Assembly (NCBI GenBank): GCA_019096065.1
Contig: JAGUCH010000005.1
Coordinates: 6,076,001-6,140,000, forward strand
DNA from: Paracyclopina nana
Lineage: Eukaryota; Arthropoda; Copepoda; Cyclopoida; Cyclopettidae
Direction of reading: 5' to 3'
DNA: 64,000 nt
In this document: positions 48,974 to 60,388 of the stretch, piece by piece
Position numbering within the stretch: the first letter of the stretch is position 1
How the letters are laid out: every line of letters begins with the position of its first letter
Notes under the pieces: generated by a model
The model's input: the letters and a program-made list of their open reading frames with translations, nothing else
Told to the model about the DNA's origin: nothing
Databases searched by the model: none
Made by a program: the position numbers and the translations under genes

Positions 48974-49149
48974 TTGTGGTGTTCATCTTCTTAAGGAAAG
49001 TACAATCCTTATGTTTAAGGTCTTTGTCCTCTTTTTTAATCCCTAATAGTAGTAATGTGAAATAATGTTCCAAAGTACGAAATTTACGGAGTCTTGAAAT
49101 CAAAGGTTTCCTTATCATAAGGAAAAATTGACGTAGATGAACACCACAT
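48974..49149. mobile_element. MITE, third copy of the GTTCATCTAC family
   Basis: The ends TGTGGTGTTCATCTTC and GACGTAGATGAACACCACA are inverted. The sequence just inside the arms (AAGGAAA / TTATCATAAGGAAA) is not symmetric. It is about 176 bp and non-coding. Confidence 0.65.
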
Positions 49150-49179
49150 TTATCTTTAGAAAACCAAAAAATATTTTAG

Positions 49180-49285
49180 CCTAGTTGAGTCAAACTGATT
49201 TTAGTTGAATAAAACTCATTTTCAATTGAATAAAGCTGATATTTAATTGAATAAAACTGACTTTTACTTGAATAAAACTGAAGTA
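49180..49285. repeat. Tandem repeat, ~24-bp unit
   Basis: Four to five copies of a unit built on TTGAATAAAACTGATTTT lie in direct tandem, with the first copies more diverged. Confidence 0.75.
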
Positions 49286-49903
49286 TTGCTAAACCTAAGT
49301 GAGCTTAAAATACTTGATAGATGAAATCAAATCAATTAATTCTAATTTCGCAGACATTGGTCTGTTTTTGGCCTTTTTTCTTGTCTGGCCTCTTAAACAA
49401 AATCTGACTCTAAATGAACAGCATTCCTGTTTGTAAGATTAAGTAATAAAAAATTACATCGAAAAGGCCTCTCAGTAGATGGCTTGAGCACCCTGTAGTG
49501 TGCAGTCCTCATCCATGTCTGCTCGGTTGTACTAGGCTGTGAATTTCTATGTTGAGGGGGGCACTGGGGGGAGGGTGGGAAGGCAATTTCCTGTGTACAC
49601 TGACCTCCGACGAGGGGAGGAGCCTCGCCGGCGTCCAATCCGGCCCGACGTCGTCGAAGCCAGCGCCGTCGCTGCTGCTGCTGCTGCTGCTGCCAGCGAC
49701 GACGACGATGATCCATCGGCTGACAACAGTTCCCACTCCAAATTGCTTAGACAAAATTAGGGGGGCCGTGCCTCGTACATGGCATACCATTTCAGCCACC
49801 CCATACACTACTACACACGTGTATCCGATGTATTCTCAGTGTATCCTGGCTGTTTTGCCAGGTTTTCTTGGCTAATTACAAATTTCTGCTCCTTGCATAC
49901 TAT

Positions 49904-50125
49904 GGCCTGGTTCACCTGCGATATTATGATCAAAATATCGAGCGATATTATGCTGATATTTGCAAATATCAGGTACTTCCAAAAACATTTTTTAGATTTT
50001 TTCTTCGGATTCGGTCTTTTGGTACCAAAATCCATCCTACAACAGCATCTAAATTCTCAGTTTCTCAGCATTTCGCTCCGATATTTTGACAAAATATCAG
50101 CCATAATATGCAGGTGAACCATGCC
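49904..50125. mobile_element. MITE with GGCCTGGTTCACCTGC ends
   Basis: The left end GGCCTGGTTCACCTGCGATA and right end CATAATATGCAGGTGAACCA then TGCC are inverted with one or two mismatches. TAT flanks both sides. The interior repeats AAATATC-type words. Length is 222 bp with no coding capacity. A truncated relative is at 26332. Confidence 0.75.
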
Positions 50126-52422
50126 TATATTGCACTGAATATTATTGTGAAATATTAACAAAGGGAAACAGCTCAATCAAATCTGATCAATGGAGCTTGT
50201 CATCTGCTGACTCTGGGTGTTTTCCACCACGTATAAATGAGCATGCATCTTTCGCCGAGCCACCATTTTTAAGGCATAAATATGCGAACTTGACCCCGAT
50301 TTTGACAAGGACTTGATTAATTGGTCTCATCAGCCGATGAAGAAGTGTGGACTAGGCAAGCATTTCAATAATCCTAACAATGGCCCGGCTGTTGTCCATT
50401 GATTGACAGTTTACAAGAGATTTTTGAAGTTGGCTGTCTGATGGTCGACAGGTCGGCGATAAGGTGTGACCGACTTCGATTTCTGCGACTTGACATTTTT
50501 TTCACGCACTCTTGGCTGTTGTTGACCGTAGTTTCTGAGTTTTGACCCTTTCGAGATTTTTTGAGGGCTATTCATCATCATGAGCTCGGGATGACACCAA
50601 GTGCTTTTTGATCAGTCATTCATTAAAATGCTAAAGAGTACTGCTCATTTCCGTCTGCTCCTACATTATTCTGACCGCAGCTTGTCAGCAATTGCAATCG
50701 AATTTCCTATTTAACCACCGAGTAATTGATAACGGCTGAAAATCGCCGCGCCGACTGTATGGGAAGACTTGCCAACGAGTTATTCCAATTACTGACAAAA
50801 TGCTTCACTGCCATTTTCCATGTTCCAGCCTAAGGTAAAAATAGATATGTAATTTTTGGCTGAAATCCACAGCTCAATTTTGCCACCATGGATTGCTTCC
50901 AATCTAGCTTTCAATCTACAAAGCTGAAAGTTAAAGACATACATGAACGGCGCAAAAATGTGAGAAGCTGTCTGATCCAGTCAAAGCAGAGCTGAGCAAA
51001 CAATGAGGCTCATTGTCTCAATTTAGAACTTATCGAGTAAGGTTCAAGGCCTTTTTGTGAGATAGGAATCCAGCTGGGTCTTGATGATCCCTCCCACTAG
51101 ATATATACAATTTTACAAAATCTAGCCCACACACAGAGATCCGAAGAATATATATAAAAAATACGAAATTGCCCGCGTTGAAAGAGTTTGAATACGGTTT
51201 CCTCGTTTGGCTGTCACGTGACCAAGTTGGCAATGCCAAACTGACTCTCGTGACTTGTATTTAATGCACAAGGTGATCCATATTCCTGAGCCTTTTTTCC
51301 CCTTTTCTTTTTAAGCTGTTGCTTTGGAAAGCAGTCGTAAAAAAGCAAACAATTTAGCAGTTGTAGTACAAGTCCGGCTCCAGTCATCCATAATCATCGT
51401 TCATCATGCTTAGGAAAACACTTGACTTTGATGACAATCGCAGAGCAGTCGCTTGTAATGTGTCAACTTGAATAATGGACTAGCATGACGACATGCTTGA
51501 GCATACTACCAATTCAAGGGCAATCACCTGGACAAGTGTCTGATTCCAGCCTATTTTCAGACAAAAGGGTTAACCTATTCATTTTTTTGTGCCGCACTGC
51601 CAAGGAAAATGTGTCAAATAAACTGCTCAATATTTTAAGACAAAAAAATTAATTCCAAGCATATGCTCAATTTAAAAGAGACCAGGGTTAAAGTAACATG
51701 CTACATGGTGCCACGGCTTGCGTAATATCATGGTTTGAGTGCATGTTTGCATGATATCATGCGAAAGTTTGCTTTTCTTAGCGATCTGCACGTGGAATGA
51801 AAGTTATAAGGAACAGGATAATGCTCTTTCACTTCCGTGCGCGCGCGCGCTCGCATCTTATTTTGCAGCAGTGTGAAAATTCCCACGAACTTTGCAAATA
51901 AGAGCTCTTCCTCCTCCTTCCTCACTTCAAGTGTGAAATCTGTTTTCTATCTCAACTATTCGTGGCTCATTATGCTATTTGTGGAAGGAGAAGTTGATGG
52001 AGAGGCCAAACATTCCCTCCTTTGTGTCATGTGCAGCGCAAACAAAATTAGGCTTTTAAAGTGTTTTCCCCGCACAATAGATCATAATTCAATCAAGGAT
52101 ATCTTGGACTCATTATTCATTGGCAGTAGTTGTAGTATTTGGTGCCATCTGTGCGAAAACTGCAGCGACATGTTTGTTTCTGCATATTGGATAACAGGAG
52201 TCATTTGTAAGGCTTATTACGTCAGAGATGGTTGTTCATAGAGTGCTCTATGCCAATAAACAACTCAGCTGATGAGGACGAGAAGGTGACACGTGTTCCT
52301 GAGATATCTCTGATCCCCTTTGACCATTTGAGCTGGTCAGCAAAGGCTTAGCAATATTCATTAACTTTGCATTAAGCGCTACATAGATGACAGTATTCGC
52401 CAATAAATTATTTTTCAAATGC

Positions 52423-52480
52423 TGACCTCGCAGGCTCGGGCTAATAAAACTTCACTTGGACTTTTCATCTTGAAATCCGA
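52423..52480 (+). repeat. Short dispersed repeat family, copy 5
   Basis: GACCTCGCAGGCTCGGGCTA followed by ATAAAACTTCACTTGGAC matches the family at 10081 and 14258. Confidence 0.7.
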
Positions 52481-53122
52481 CCTTATTTGTTTCATGCTCT
52501 GATTTTGGACATTTCTCGATGAACACTTGCTTGTATTGCACTATCGTAATAATGCAATGGAAGAAGAAAAATAGAAGGCGCCTTTTTTTCATGGGGGAAA
52601 TGATGTACTAGTGCTATTTGTTGTTCGAAACTGAGGCTTCTTCCCTCAGACAAAAGCATCATCATTTCCCAAAGGAGATGGAGGTTTCTTTTGTTCCACA
52701 CAAAGCTTATTTGGAGATATGCTATAGAAGAAAACAAAAAAGGAGCCCAGAAATGCAGCAGCATTGTGACTACAGTATTTTTTCAGGGCATGAAATGCTC
52801 TAAAAGTAAAGTGAATGCAATGTTGACGGACGGGTCCATTGAGGATGCATCGTGGGGTGTCATTGGGTAAACATATAACTTTGGTTTTCATAAAAGATCC
52901 ACCACGTCAATGTCAAGGGATCCCACTCCACTGTGATTGACAGGAGCCATCAAAACATTGAGAGAAAGGGAGCAAAGGACCGTGTTATGACTAAATACAC
53001 CGCACACTGTGCACAGAGTCCGACAAATTTCAGCCTTTTTAATCCCCAATCAAGAGTTAAAATGAGCCGCCGTTTCTGCCATTTCCGCCCAGCGGCCGTG
53101 CAGCCCAGGCTGATAAAGCAGA

Positions 53123-53136
53123 GCGCCACCTAGTGG
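53123..53136 (-). promoter_or_regulatory. CTCF-like core motif upstream of labial
   Basis: GCGCCACCTAGTGG is the reverse complement of CCACTAGGTGGCGC, a full match to the CTCF core. It lies about 5 kb upstream of the labial start codon. Confidence 0.55.
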
Positions 53137-54007
53137 CCGATTTGTGCATGATTTCAACGTGTGCCAAGTGAGAACAGTAAGTAGGACAGCTTTACGTGGC
53201 AATGTCAAGATCCCATCTGTTTCATTCACGAAATGAAAGGGGACAAGATTGATGGGACACGAATTTTAAAAAGGGGAAGTTTTTCCATTGAAGTGGTGTG
53301 TCCCTCATTTGCCACTGCTGCTATCTCGGTTTTCCTCTGAATTATATCGCGCGATCGTGGTGGTCATTTCACCCCGTGAGCTGGCTGCTGGCTGTCAATC
53401 ACGGGCAATAATAAGAATCTCAAGGTCTGCTGTCAAAATGTGACAAATTTCAATTTCATAATTAAGCCAGTGGAATAACGTCTTAATAGCTTTCACCCTT
53501 TTCTCCCGTTATTATAATAATGCATGAAAGTAGCTGTCAAGCCAAATAAAAATGAGTGAAATGAGCAACTGCTGCTGTCAACCATGGCTCGTGCTAATAC
53601 ACTCCGTACGTGCTGCTTTCTAAGCTAATATTTAGCTTATCATAATATTTGCGTGACTAGAAATTAAGCAAATGCGGAAATGAGCATATGAGAAAGCAAT
53701 AACCCCTAGAAGAGGGATTTTAGCAGCCTTGATTGACAAACTAGCTAAGGTAGAAAAATGCAATATTACAGTCGCTTTAACTGCAAAAATTCTCACGATG
53801 GGATCTCGCACACACATATCCCTTTAGATAAGCATCGCTTGAGCCACACATTGACCCACAAAAGTTGACGCGAAACAAACGCGACGTACACTGAATTTCT
53901 CGAGCGTGAAGATTTCTGGCTTACGCTTCAAGTGGAAAAATTGCCACTTTTTCAATATTTATTTCTACCCAGCGAGAGAACGTAAAATAGGGCCTTTATT
54001 TAATGAA

Positions 54008-54060
54008 CCCGATTGATGCTTTACTAGCCCGAGCCTGCGAGGACTGTAACTTTCCTATTT
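54008..54060 (-). repeat. Short dispersed repeat family, copy 6
   Basis: GATGCTTTACTAGCCCGAGC then CTGCGAGGACTGTAACTTTC is the reverse complement of the family motif. Confidence 0.7.
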
Positions 54061-55226
54061 AGTAAAATTAATAAGCTTTAATAGACTGAAGCAAAATGAG
54101 TTTTTATAATTAGCGGTTGAACCCTGCAGCTTAGAGTGTATATTGATAAAGCAAAATTAATGCAAAATTGCATTCTCCCCCTTGCTCCTTGTTTTTGGTA
54201 AACTGCACACAACTCGGCGAAACAGGTTTGCATAATTTCCAACTCTTTTTGCTCCTCAGCTCCTAAACTTTCCCAATTGTACTCAGTCGGAAAAAAGCAG
54301 TTTTTGCTGCTGCTGCTGTGACTTTGCAAATATTGGACACGAGCCGAAATTCAGTGGAAGAACGACGACATCGATTTCTCCTCCGAAATAAGTCACGTTA
54401 TTAGGGGCTAAAAGCAGGAAATAGTGTGCTGATTATTATGCCACTGGCGTGCGCACAAGCGCGCGCGCGCGCGTCAACTCTATAGTATAGTTATAGCATA
54501 CGTATGGCTTTGCGTGCCATAAATATGTGCCTTTTAGATCTATGTCATGTGTTTAATCTAGCTACTGGAAAATGACAAGTCGCATTCCTCAGTGGTCTAT
54601 GGCACAATGAACATGCCTGTCTGTCACACAAATGCATGTGCAAAGATATGGATCAATTCTTTCCCCTAAACTTTTAGGAGCAAAACACGTAGCCATACAC
54701 TGCTACATAGTCATGCACTTGAAGAAGTAAGGTCACAGCCTTATTTTTCACTTTATTGCTTTCTAATCTGAAAATACGTTACCAAGATGAGACGAACAAA
54801 GCTTAGAATGGATTCAGAAGAAGCCGTCTTCTGTTTTTGGTTCCTCTTTATTATTACAGCCATTATTATTGTGTGGAGCTCGGAGTTTGCTTGCCGCAGA
54901 TCTCAGCAATTTTAAACTCATCCATCATGTGTGACACAACAGCTGAAGAGTCTAGCTATTGCATCAGCGAGCAAAAAAGTACTATACTACCATTCTGGAA
55001 AATCTTGCCGCCGCGAATTGTAGCGGGGCAAAATTCAATTATAATAATGCATATTATGCAAGAAAGCGAAATTAGCCTTTGTAATGCAAAGAATTTGTCC
55101 CCGCGCTGATAAACAATCAAAAAATCATTAATTACTCCGTGGCCACCCAAATATGGAGTTTATCGCCGTTTAGTACTTCATAAACCATAAGTGAAGATTA
55201 ATGGTTTTTTGACTTTTGACCATCCT

Positions 55227-55391
55227 ATGGTGGCGTGCGTAGAACGCTGTGGAAAGAAGAGGTTTTGGGCCGGTCGATCCCAGCTGCTGCTGCTGCTGCT
55301 GTTGGTGTCCGACATCGGCAACGTCGACTCCGTAGTCGACTCCAGGGGGAATGCTAGCGTGGATGACAAGCAATACATCACCATCGATCTT
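55227..55391 (+). CDS. Candidate first exon encoding a signal peptide, unknown gene
   Basis: A 55-codon frame opens with ATG and carries a leucine-rich hydrophobic core after basic residues (RSQLLLLLLLVSDIG). It continues DSVVDSRGNASVDDKQYITI and meets a consensus donor (CTT then GTAAGA) in phase 0. This is the pattern of the first exon of a secreted protein. No downstream exon in the right phase was identified, and phase 0 does not fit exon 2 of the protease gene at 58418. The leucines come from a CTG triplet run, so a chance frame remains quite possible. Confidence 0.25.
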
Positions 55392-57985
55392 GTAAGAATT
55401 GTCAATACCACTCATTCGTAGTGGGAAACCTTCGCTAGCTGCAGTAAAACTGCACTTCCAACATCGCACTCTGTTCAATGAAAAATGGGGCCGGGAATAA
55501 GCGTTTTGCCAAAAAAATTTATTATTACATATCTTTATTCGTCGAGTAATTGTAATTGAATATGTAGCCCCTAATTTTTATTGTGTTGGTCATTTTATGC
55601 ATTTTCGCAATTAATTATTTTCCGTTTCCATTTTTTATTGGAGCTACAAATTTGAAAAGATGCTTGACATGATTGCATGAATTACGAATTCACATTTTAT
55701 AAAAGAAGACTAGACTTTTTTGCCTGTATACAGCTTTGTGGGTTTGGCACATAAATTAGTAATCTGTAGGTATCGATTGTTATGAGGCAAAAAGAGTCTC
55801 GCCTTTGGGCCTCAGCCCAGACCGCAAAATAATCATGGCCTGAAATACATAGAGCTGTGGAAAAAAGTTGGTCTGAACGGAGGAAGTGGACGTTTTCCAG
55901 CAGCTCTGGGGATCGGGACTGCGAGAGCGGCCGAGTTTTCGATACTAGATAGATCGAGGCATTGGAACACGGGAGCGTTGATTAACTTTGTTGTTCGTTG
56001 GTCCACCAACTGCAATTTACCAAGACCAGCCCTGCTTGTACAGCATAGCTGTAGGTACAAAAAGCCTGCGGGCCCCAAAATTTCCTAACCGAATAACACG
56101 GCCAAAAGTAATGAAGAGCATTTTCGGCCGCCGAAAGCGCCTTTATCTGCACTCGGCCTGGTTCCCGATAATCAGATAAAATTCGCGTTTGGGTGTGTGT
56201 GAAAATCAGCTTGTGTCGAATGCTGGCTGTGATTGATTCTTTTTTATTCGTCGAGGAGGAAAAACAGATGTCCTCATCAAAAATGCAATCCAGATGCGGT
56301 TTTGAGCATTTTTTCCGCATGGCTGCTCCTCGCGCGCAATATGAAAAAATAATTACAATACCTGTGCCTGAAAAAAGAAACACAGATACACTCATTCGAG
56401 ATTGAGAAGTCAATGTCGTTATGCTAATCCATCAATCGAATTTTCACCAGAAATGTAGCCGAAAGGTTGCTGCTCGTACAGGTTGACCCATCAAATATGC
56501 GCCATATCAATTCCACTTCTTTTCACGAGAGAGACAGAGAGAGTTGGCAAAAAGCGCATGATATTATTATTGTGCATAAATTACAGACCGAGACACACAA
56601 AAAGTGTAATCATCATTCTCAATTTGCTATTTGCGCATTCAATTCCTTTGGAGTCGTTTTTTCCTCTCCTCTCAAGACTAAGAAGAATAAGTTTTTGGCA
56701 CCCAATTCTTTATTTCGCTTTTTTGCACGTCATCCATTTTTCGTTTGGACGAAAACGACGACGATGACACTCCGTATGCACTCTGAATGCCACAATCGGC
56801 TCATCAATCTTGTCGGTATTTTTCTCTCAAACATAAGCTCACTCTTCAGCTTTGGAGTACGACGGCCGGAGCAGCATAAAATGTATACCAGCGAAAACAT
56901 TTGCAGCACAGGTTGCGTGAGCAAGTAGCCTTCATGTTGCGTCGGAACTTTTTTCCGCGCGCTCCAACTCTCGGAAAATTAGTCACGCAACCTTAGACGC
57001 AACTTGAGGTGTCCTTTGAAAATTAAAATAATCGGTCCAATTTTAAGTGCTTTTAGGAAATAACAATTTTAGATAATGTCCTATGTTAATTGAGTGAAAA
57101 ATAGCAGTTTGAATGTACTTCACAGTGCATAAAAAATAACAAGCAAATATTGAGGTGATCTCAGAGGGGAAAATTTTAAAAAATGCAGTTTGCAAAGGGG
57201 AAATGTCAGTTGAAAGGAGCACGAGTTTTCCTGCGTATTCATGATGTACCAGTTAGGATTTAGCATGGATGAGTTAATTTGCTGGCAAAGATATGATCAA
57301 AAGGAGTTCTGAAAGTGTGCCATGCCATGCGTTTTACTACTACTACTACTGCCATTCATACTTTGCGGGGGAAACGCTACCGAAACGACCTATTAGAGGG
57401 ATTATTTCATGGCTGAAGAAATCTTGCAAAACTTGTTTCCCTTCGATATCAATGAAGCACAATCAAAAGAGATTTCTTACATAGTGTGCACTGAGCTCAA
57501 TTCATGCTGGCAATGAACCACATTATAATTCCCATGGCCTATTTTCCTGCAATTAAGATAAGCAGCGTAAATTCTCAGGAAATTCCTCTGTTTTTTCAAA
57601 GCATTATCCTTTGATGAATCGTTACAAAAACCAGTCAGATTACGAATTTTCAGCGTTGATTCGCAGTTACTCCCAGGTAATAAGTTGAGCCACGATCTGA
57701 GCAACCCTTGGAAAAAAGGTGAGCCGTTCAGTTGTTTTTGAGTGAAAGTCCGTTTATGGTCATCTCGATGGTGTGGATTTGTCCCGTTTTTGGCTATAGA
57801 AACTATGGCCAGGAGCCGGCCAGCTTTGAACTTCAACACTCATTTCAGTCGGTGTCTGTGCTTGTTGTAGACAGGTAACTGCGCGAGTGAAGTGAGGGCG
57901 AGGAGAAATCGACTGCAGCTAGTACGAAAACTCCATCATTTTCCCATGGTATATTAGCAGGCATGAAAAGATACCAGCAGGAGAA

Positions 57986-60388
57986 ATGATGCTGTGGATT
58001 CTGGTGACCGGCATGCTTTGTCAGCTGCTCAACATTCACGCCGGGCCGGTCATCTTAGGTGAGCAGCTGCGCCTTCTTTTTTCTTGTTTACATCCTGTTT
58101 TGCGCAATTTCCAGCTAGGCTATTTAAAAAACCTGCTGGATTGTGCAACGCTTTGACAGTCAAGATTTTGAGCGTGGTAATTTAAATATTGACAAAATTG
58201 CTGCTTTGCCTGTGTTATTATTTGAAAGGTGTTTTTTTCTGGCTGAAGTGATTTCTCTCATTTGCGGTCAAACTACTTGCAAAAACAGCCCAAATTCTCA
58301 CATAAAAATAATTATAGTTAGAGGAACTTTCCTTCTATCCTGATATGTTTTGCTCCCTTCAAGCCTGTCATGGTCGAGGAAATTCAAGTTTCTATTTTTC
58401 ATTTGTTTTTGTTACAGGCAGTAGCAGCTTTGACATCTCCGATCACCAGCATTGCAGTGTCAATGGCCAAAATGGAACGTGCATGTTCACCTCAAAGTGC
58501 AAAGAAAGGAATGGATTCGTTTTAGGCACGTGTAGATATAATTTCATATTCGGAGCTTGTTGCGCGAAAGAAGATGGCCTCCCTCTCGAGGCCGCCGGAG
58601 GCCAAAATAGCAGTGATTTGTCCAGTGTGCTCAGCAACATTGAAAAACTACTCACTAAATTGGACAGGCCAGCCCTGATCCTGTCCAATGGCCACATCCA
58701 CGACCTCGACGAAAACCAAACAACGACGGCCTCGACGACCTCGGAAAAGCTCGAGGTCGACCAGGGCAACATCGAGACGCTGATGAGCTCATTAGTGGAC
58801 TCTGTGATTGAGCAGTTCGACTCGCAGCTGCCCAATTTATTAGATGAATTAACCACAATCAATCCAAGCGAAGAGGAAGAATTTGCAACCACTCCAAATC
58901 CTGCAGAGATTCAGACAGAATTGCCCTTAAATGTTTCAGATAATGAAATCTCAGATAATGAAATCTCAGATGATGCCAGTACAGATAGCTCAATAACGAA
59001 TTACCCCACTGAGGCCAGTGTAGAGGCCACATCTCCCTTGACAGCCTTGAAAATAGCAGTCACCGAAACGCCTACAACTACAACTTCAACAACAACAACA
59101 ACTACTACAACAACAACAACAACCACTACAACAACAACAACAACAACAACAACTACGACTACGACTACACCAGAATCAACTATTTCGTGGGACTTCAGAA
59201 AAGGTATACATGCATCATTTTTTTAGTATTTCATTAAATACCATAATTTGGTTATTGGCGGAAATGACACGACTATTTAGCGGAAATTGTGATTTTCAAG
59301 AACGCAACCTCCCTTTAAATTGTATTTCTTTGCAGATTGCGGAGTGAGGCCGATCCGCGAAGGCCGCATCGTTGGCGGACGCGAGGCCCAATTCGGTGAT
59401 TGGCCATGGCAAGTTCTAGTCAAAGAATCAGCTTTCATAGGACTATTTACCAAGAACAAGTGCGGCGGTGTGCTCATCTCCGACCGCCACGTGCTGACCG
59501 CAGCGCATTGTCAGCCCGGATTCCTGGCCTCGCTCATTGTCGAGCTGGGCGAGTACGACATCTCCGGCAACTCCGAGTTCATGCCCACCATGGAGAAGAG
59601 GGTGAAACGCGTGGTCGTCCACAAGGACTACAAGGCGCCCACCTTTGAAAACGACATTGCCATCCTGGAGCTCGACTCCAGCATCTCCAGGCAGCCTCAC
59701 ATCGTGCCAATCTGCATGCCACCCACCCTGGAAACCGTCTACGAAGGCCAAATGGGAACTGTCACCGGCTGGGGCAGGCTGGAATACGGTAATCATTTAT
59801 TGGCTTGCAAATTGCTTTGAAGGCTAGCTGATTCATCCGCCCGCTTCTTCCTTGCTTATTACAGGAGGAAATGTGCCAAACATTCTGCATGAGGTCAGCG
59901 TGCCAATCATCGATAACGAGAAATGCCAAAATATGTTCATCAAATCGGGTCACAACAAGAAAGTGCGCGAGTCGTTCCTGTGCGCGGGTTATGACAACGG
60001 CGAAAAGGACTCTTGCGAAGTAAGCTAACCTTGTAGGAGTAAATCCTGAAGAAGTCGTGCCGGGTCGCCTTTTTCTAATTGGCTCGCTAAGAAGCGCCCT
60101 CTGGATTTTTTTTCGCTTAAGCTATTGAAAATTGTAGAGGGCGCTGCGCAGTGTCTTCCAATTTTGAAGGGTGGCCCGGCCCGTACTTTTACCAACAGTC
60201 TGAATGCTATATTTTTTTAGGGTGACAGTGGAGGACCACTGATGGTGCAACAGCCAGATAAACGCTGGGTTTTGGCTGGCACAGTATCTCATGGCATCAA
60301 ATGCGCTTATCCAGACATGCCAGGTGTCTACATGCGAATGACCTTCTACAAGCCTTGGATAGAAAAGGTCACCGGTCTTGTGCTGTAA
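57986..60388 (+). CDS. Secreted clip-like serine protease (Filzig/Stubble type)
   Basis: Five exons join in phase to 544 aa: 57986-58058, 58418-59203, 59336-59788, 59865-60019 and 60221-60388. A signal peptide ([20 protein letters not shown]) is followed by a six-cysteine clip-like knot, [16 protein letters not shown] through GACC. An acidic and Ser/Thr-rich linker with a run of about 20 threonines precedes the S1 domain, whose activation site is GRIVGGREA. The triad is seen as [15 protein letters not shown] and [10 protein letters not shown]. The Asp in KDSCEGDSGG marks trypsin-like specificity. The nearest known proteins are arthropod Filzig and Stubble, which act on cuticle and epithelial matrix. 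Two ATGs are adjacent at the start; the first was taken. Confidence 0.92.
59060..59170 (+). repeat. ACA/ACT triplet run encoding polythreonine
   Basis: A mixed ACA/ACT/ACG triplet run inside the protease linker. Codon mixing suggests selection for threonine as well as slippage. Confidence 0.9.

Larger units (their letters stand above)
48058..49903. other. Region immediately upstream of labial
   Basis: It holds the presumed labial promoter and leader (no core element recognised), the palindromic element 48366-48533, a MITE (48974-49149), a tandem repeat (49180-49285) and a GC-rich low-complexity stretch (49540-49740). The last encodes alanine/aspartate runs in one plus frame and glutamine runs on the minus strand, and could be a coding exon of an unrecognised gene. 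Confidence 0.4.
50126..57985. other. Large intergenic region upstream of labial and of the protease gene
   Basis: Almost eight kilobases without a confidently recognised gene. It contains two dispersed repeat copies (52423, 54008), a CTCF-like core (53123-53136), GC dinucleotide runs (51839-51850, 54459-54473), a TAC run near 57336 and one candidate signal-peptide exon (55227-55391). Given its position 5' of labial it could carry Hox enhancers, but nothing in the sequence proves this. Confidence 0.4.
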
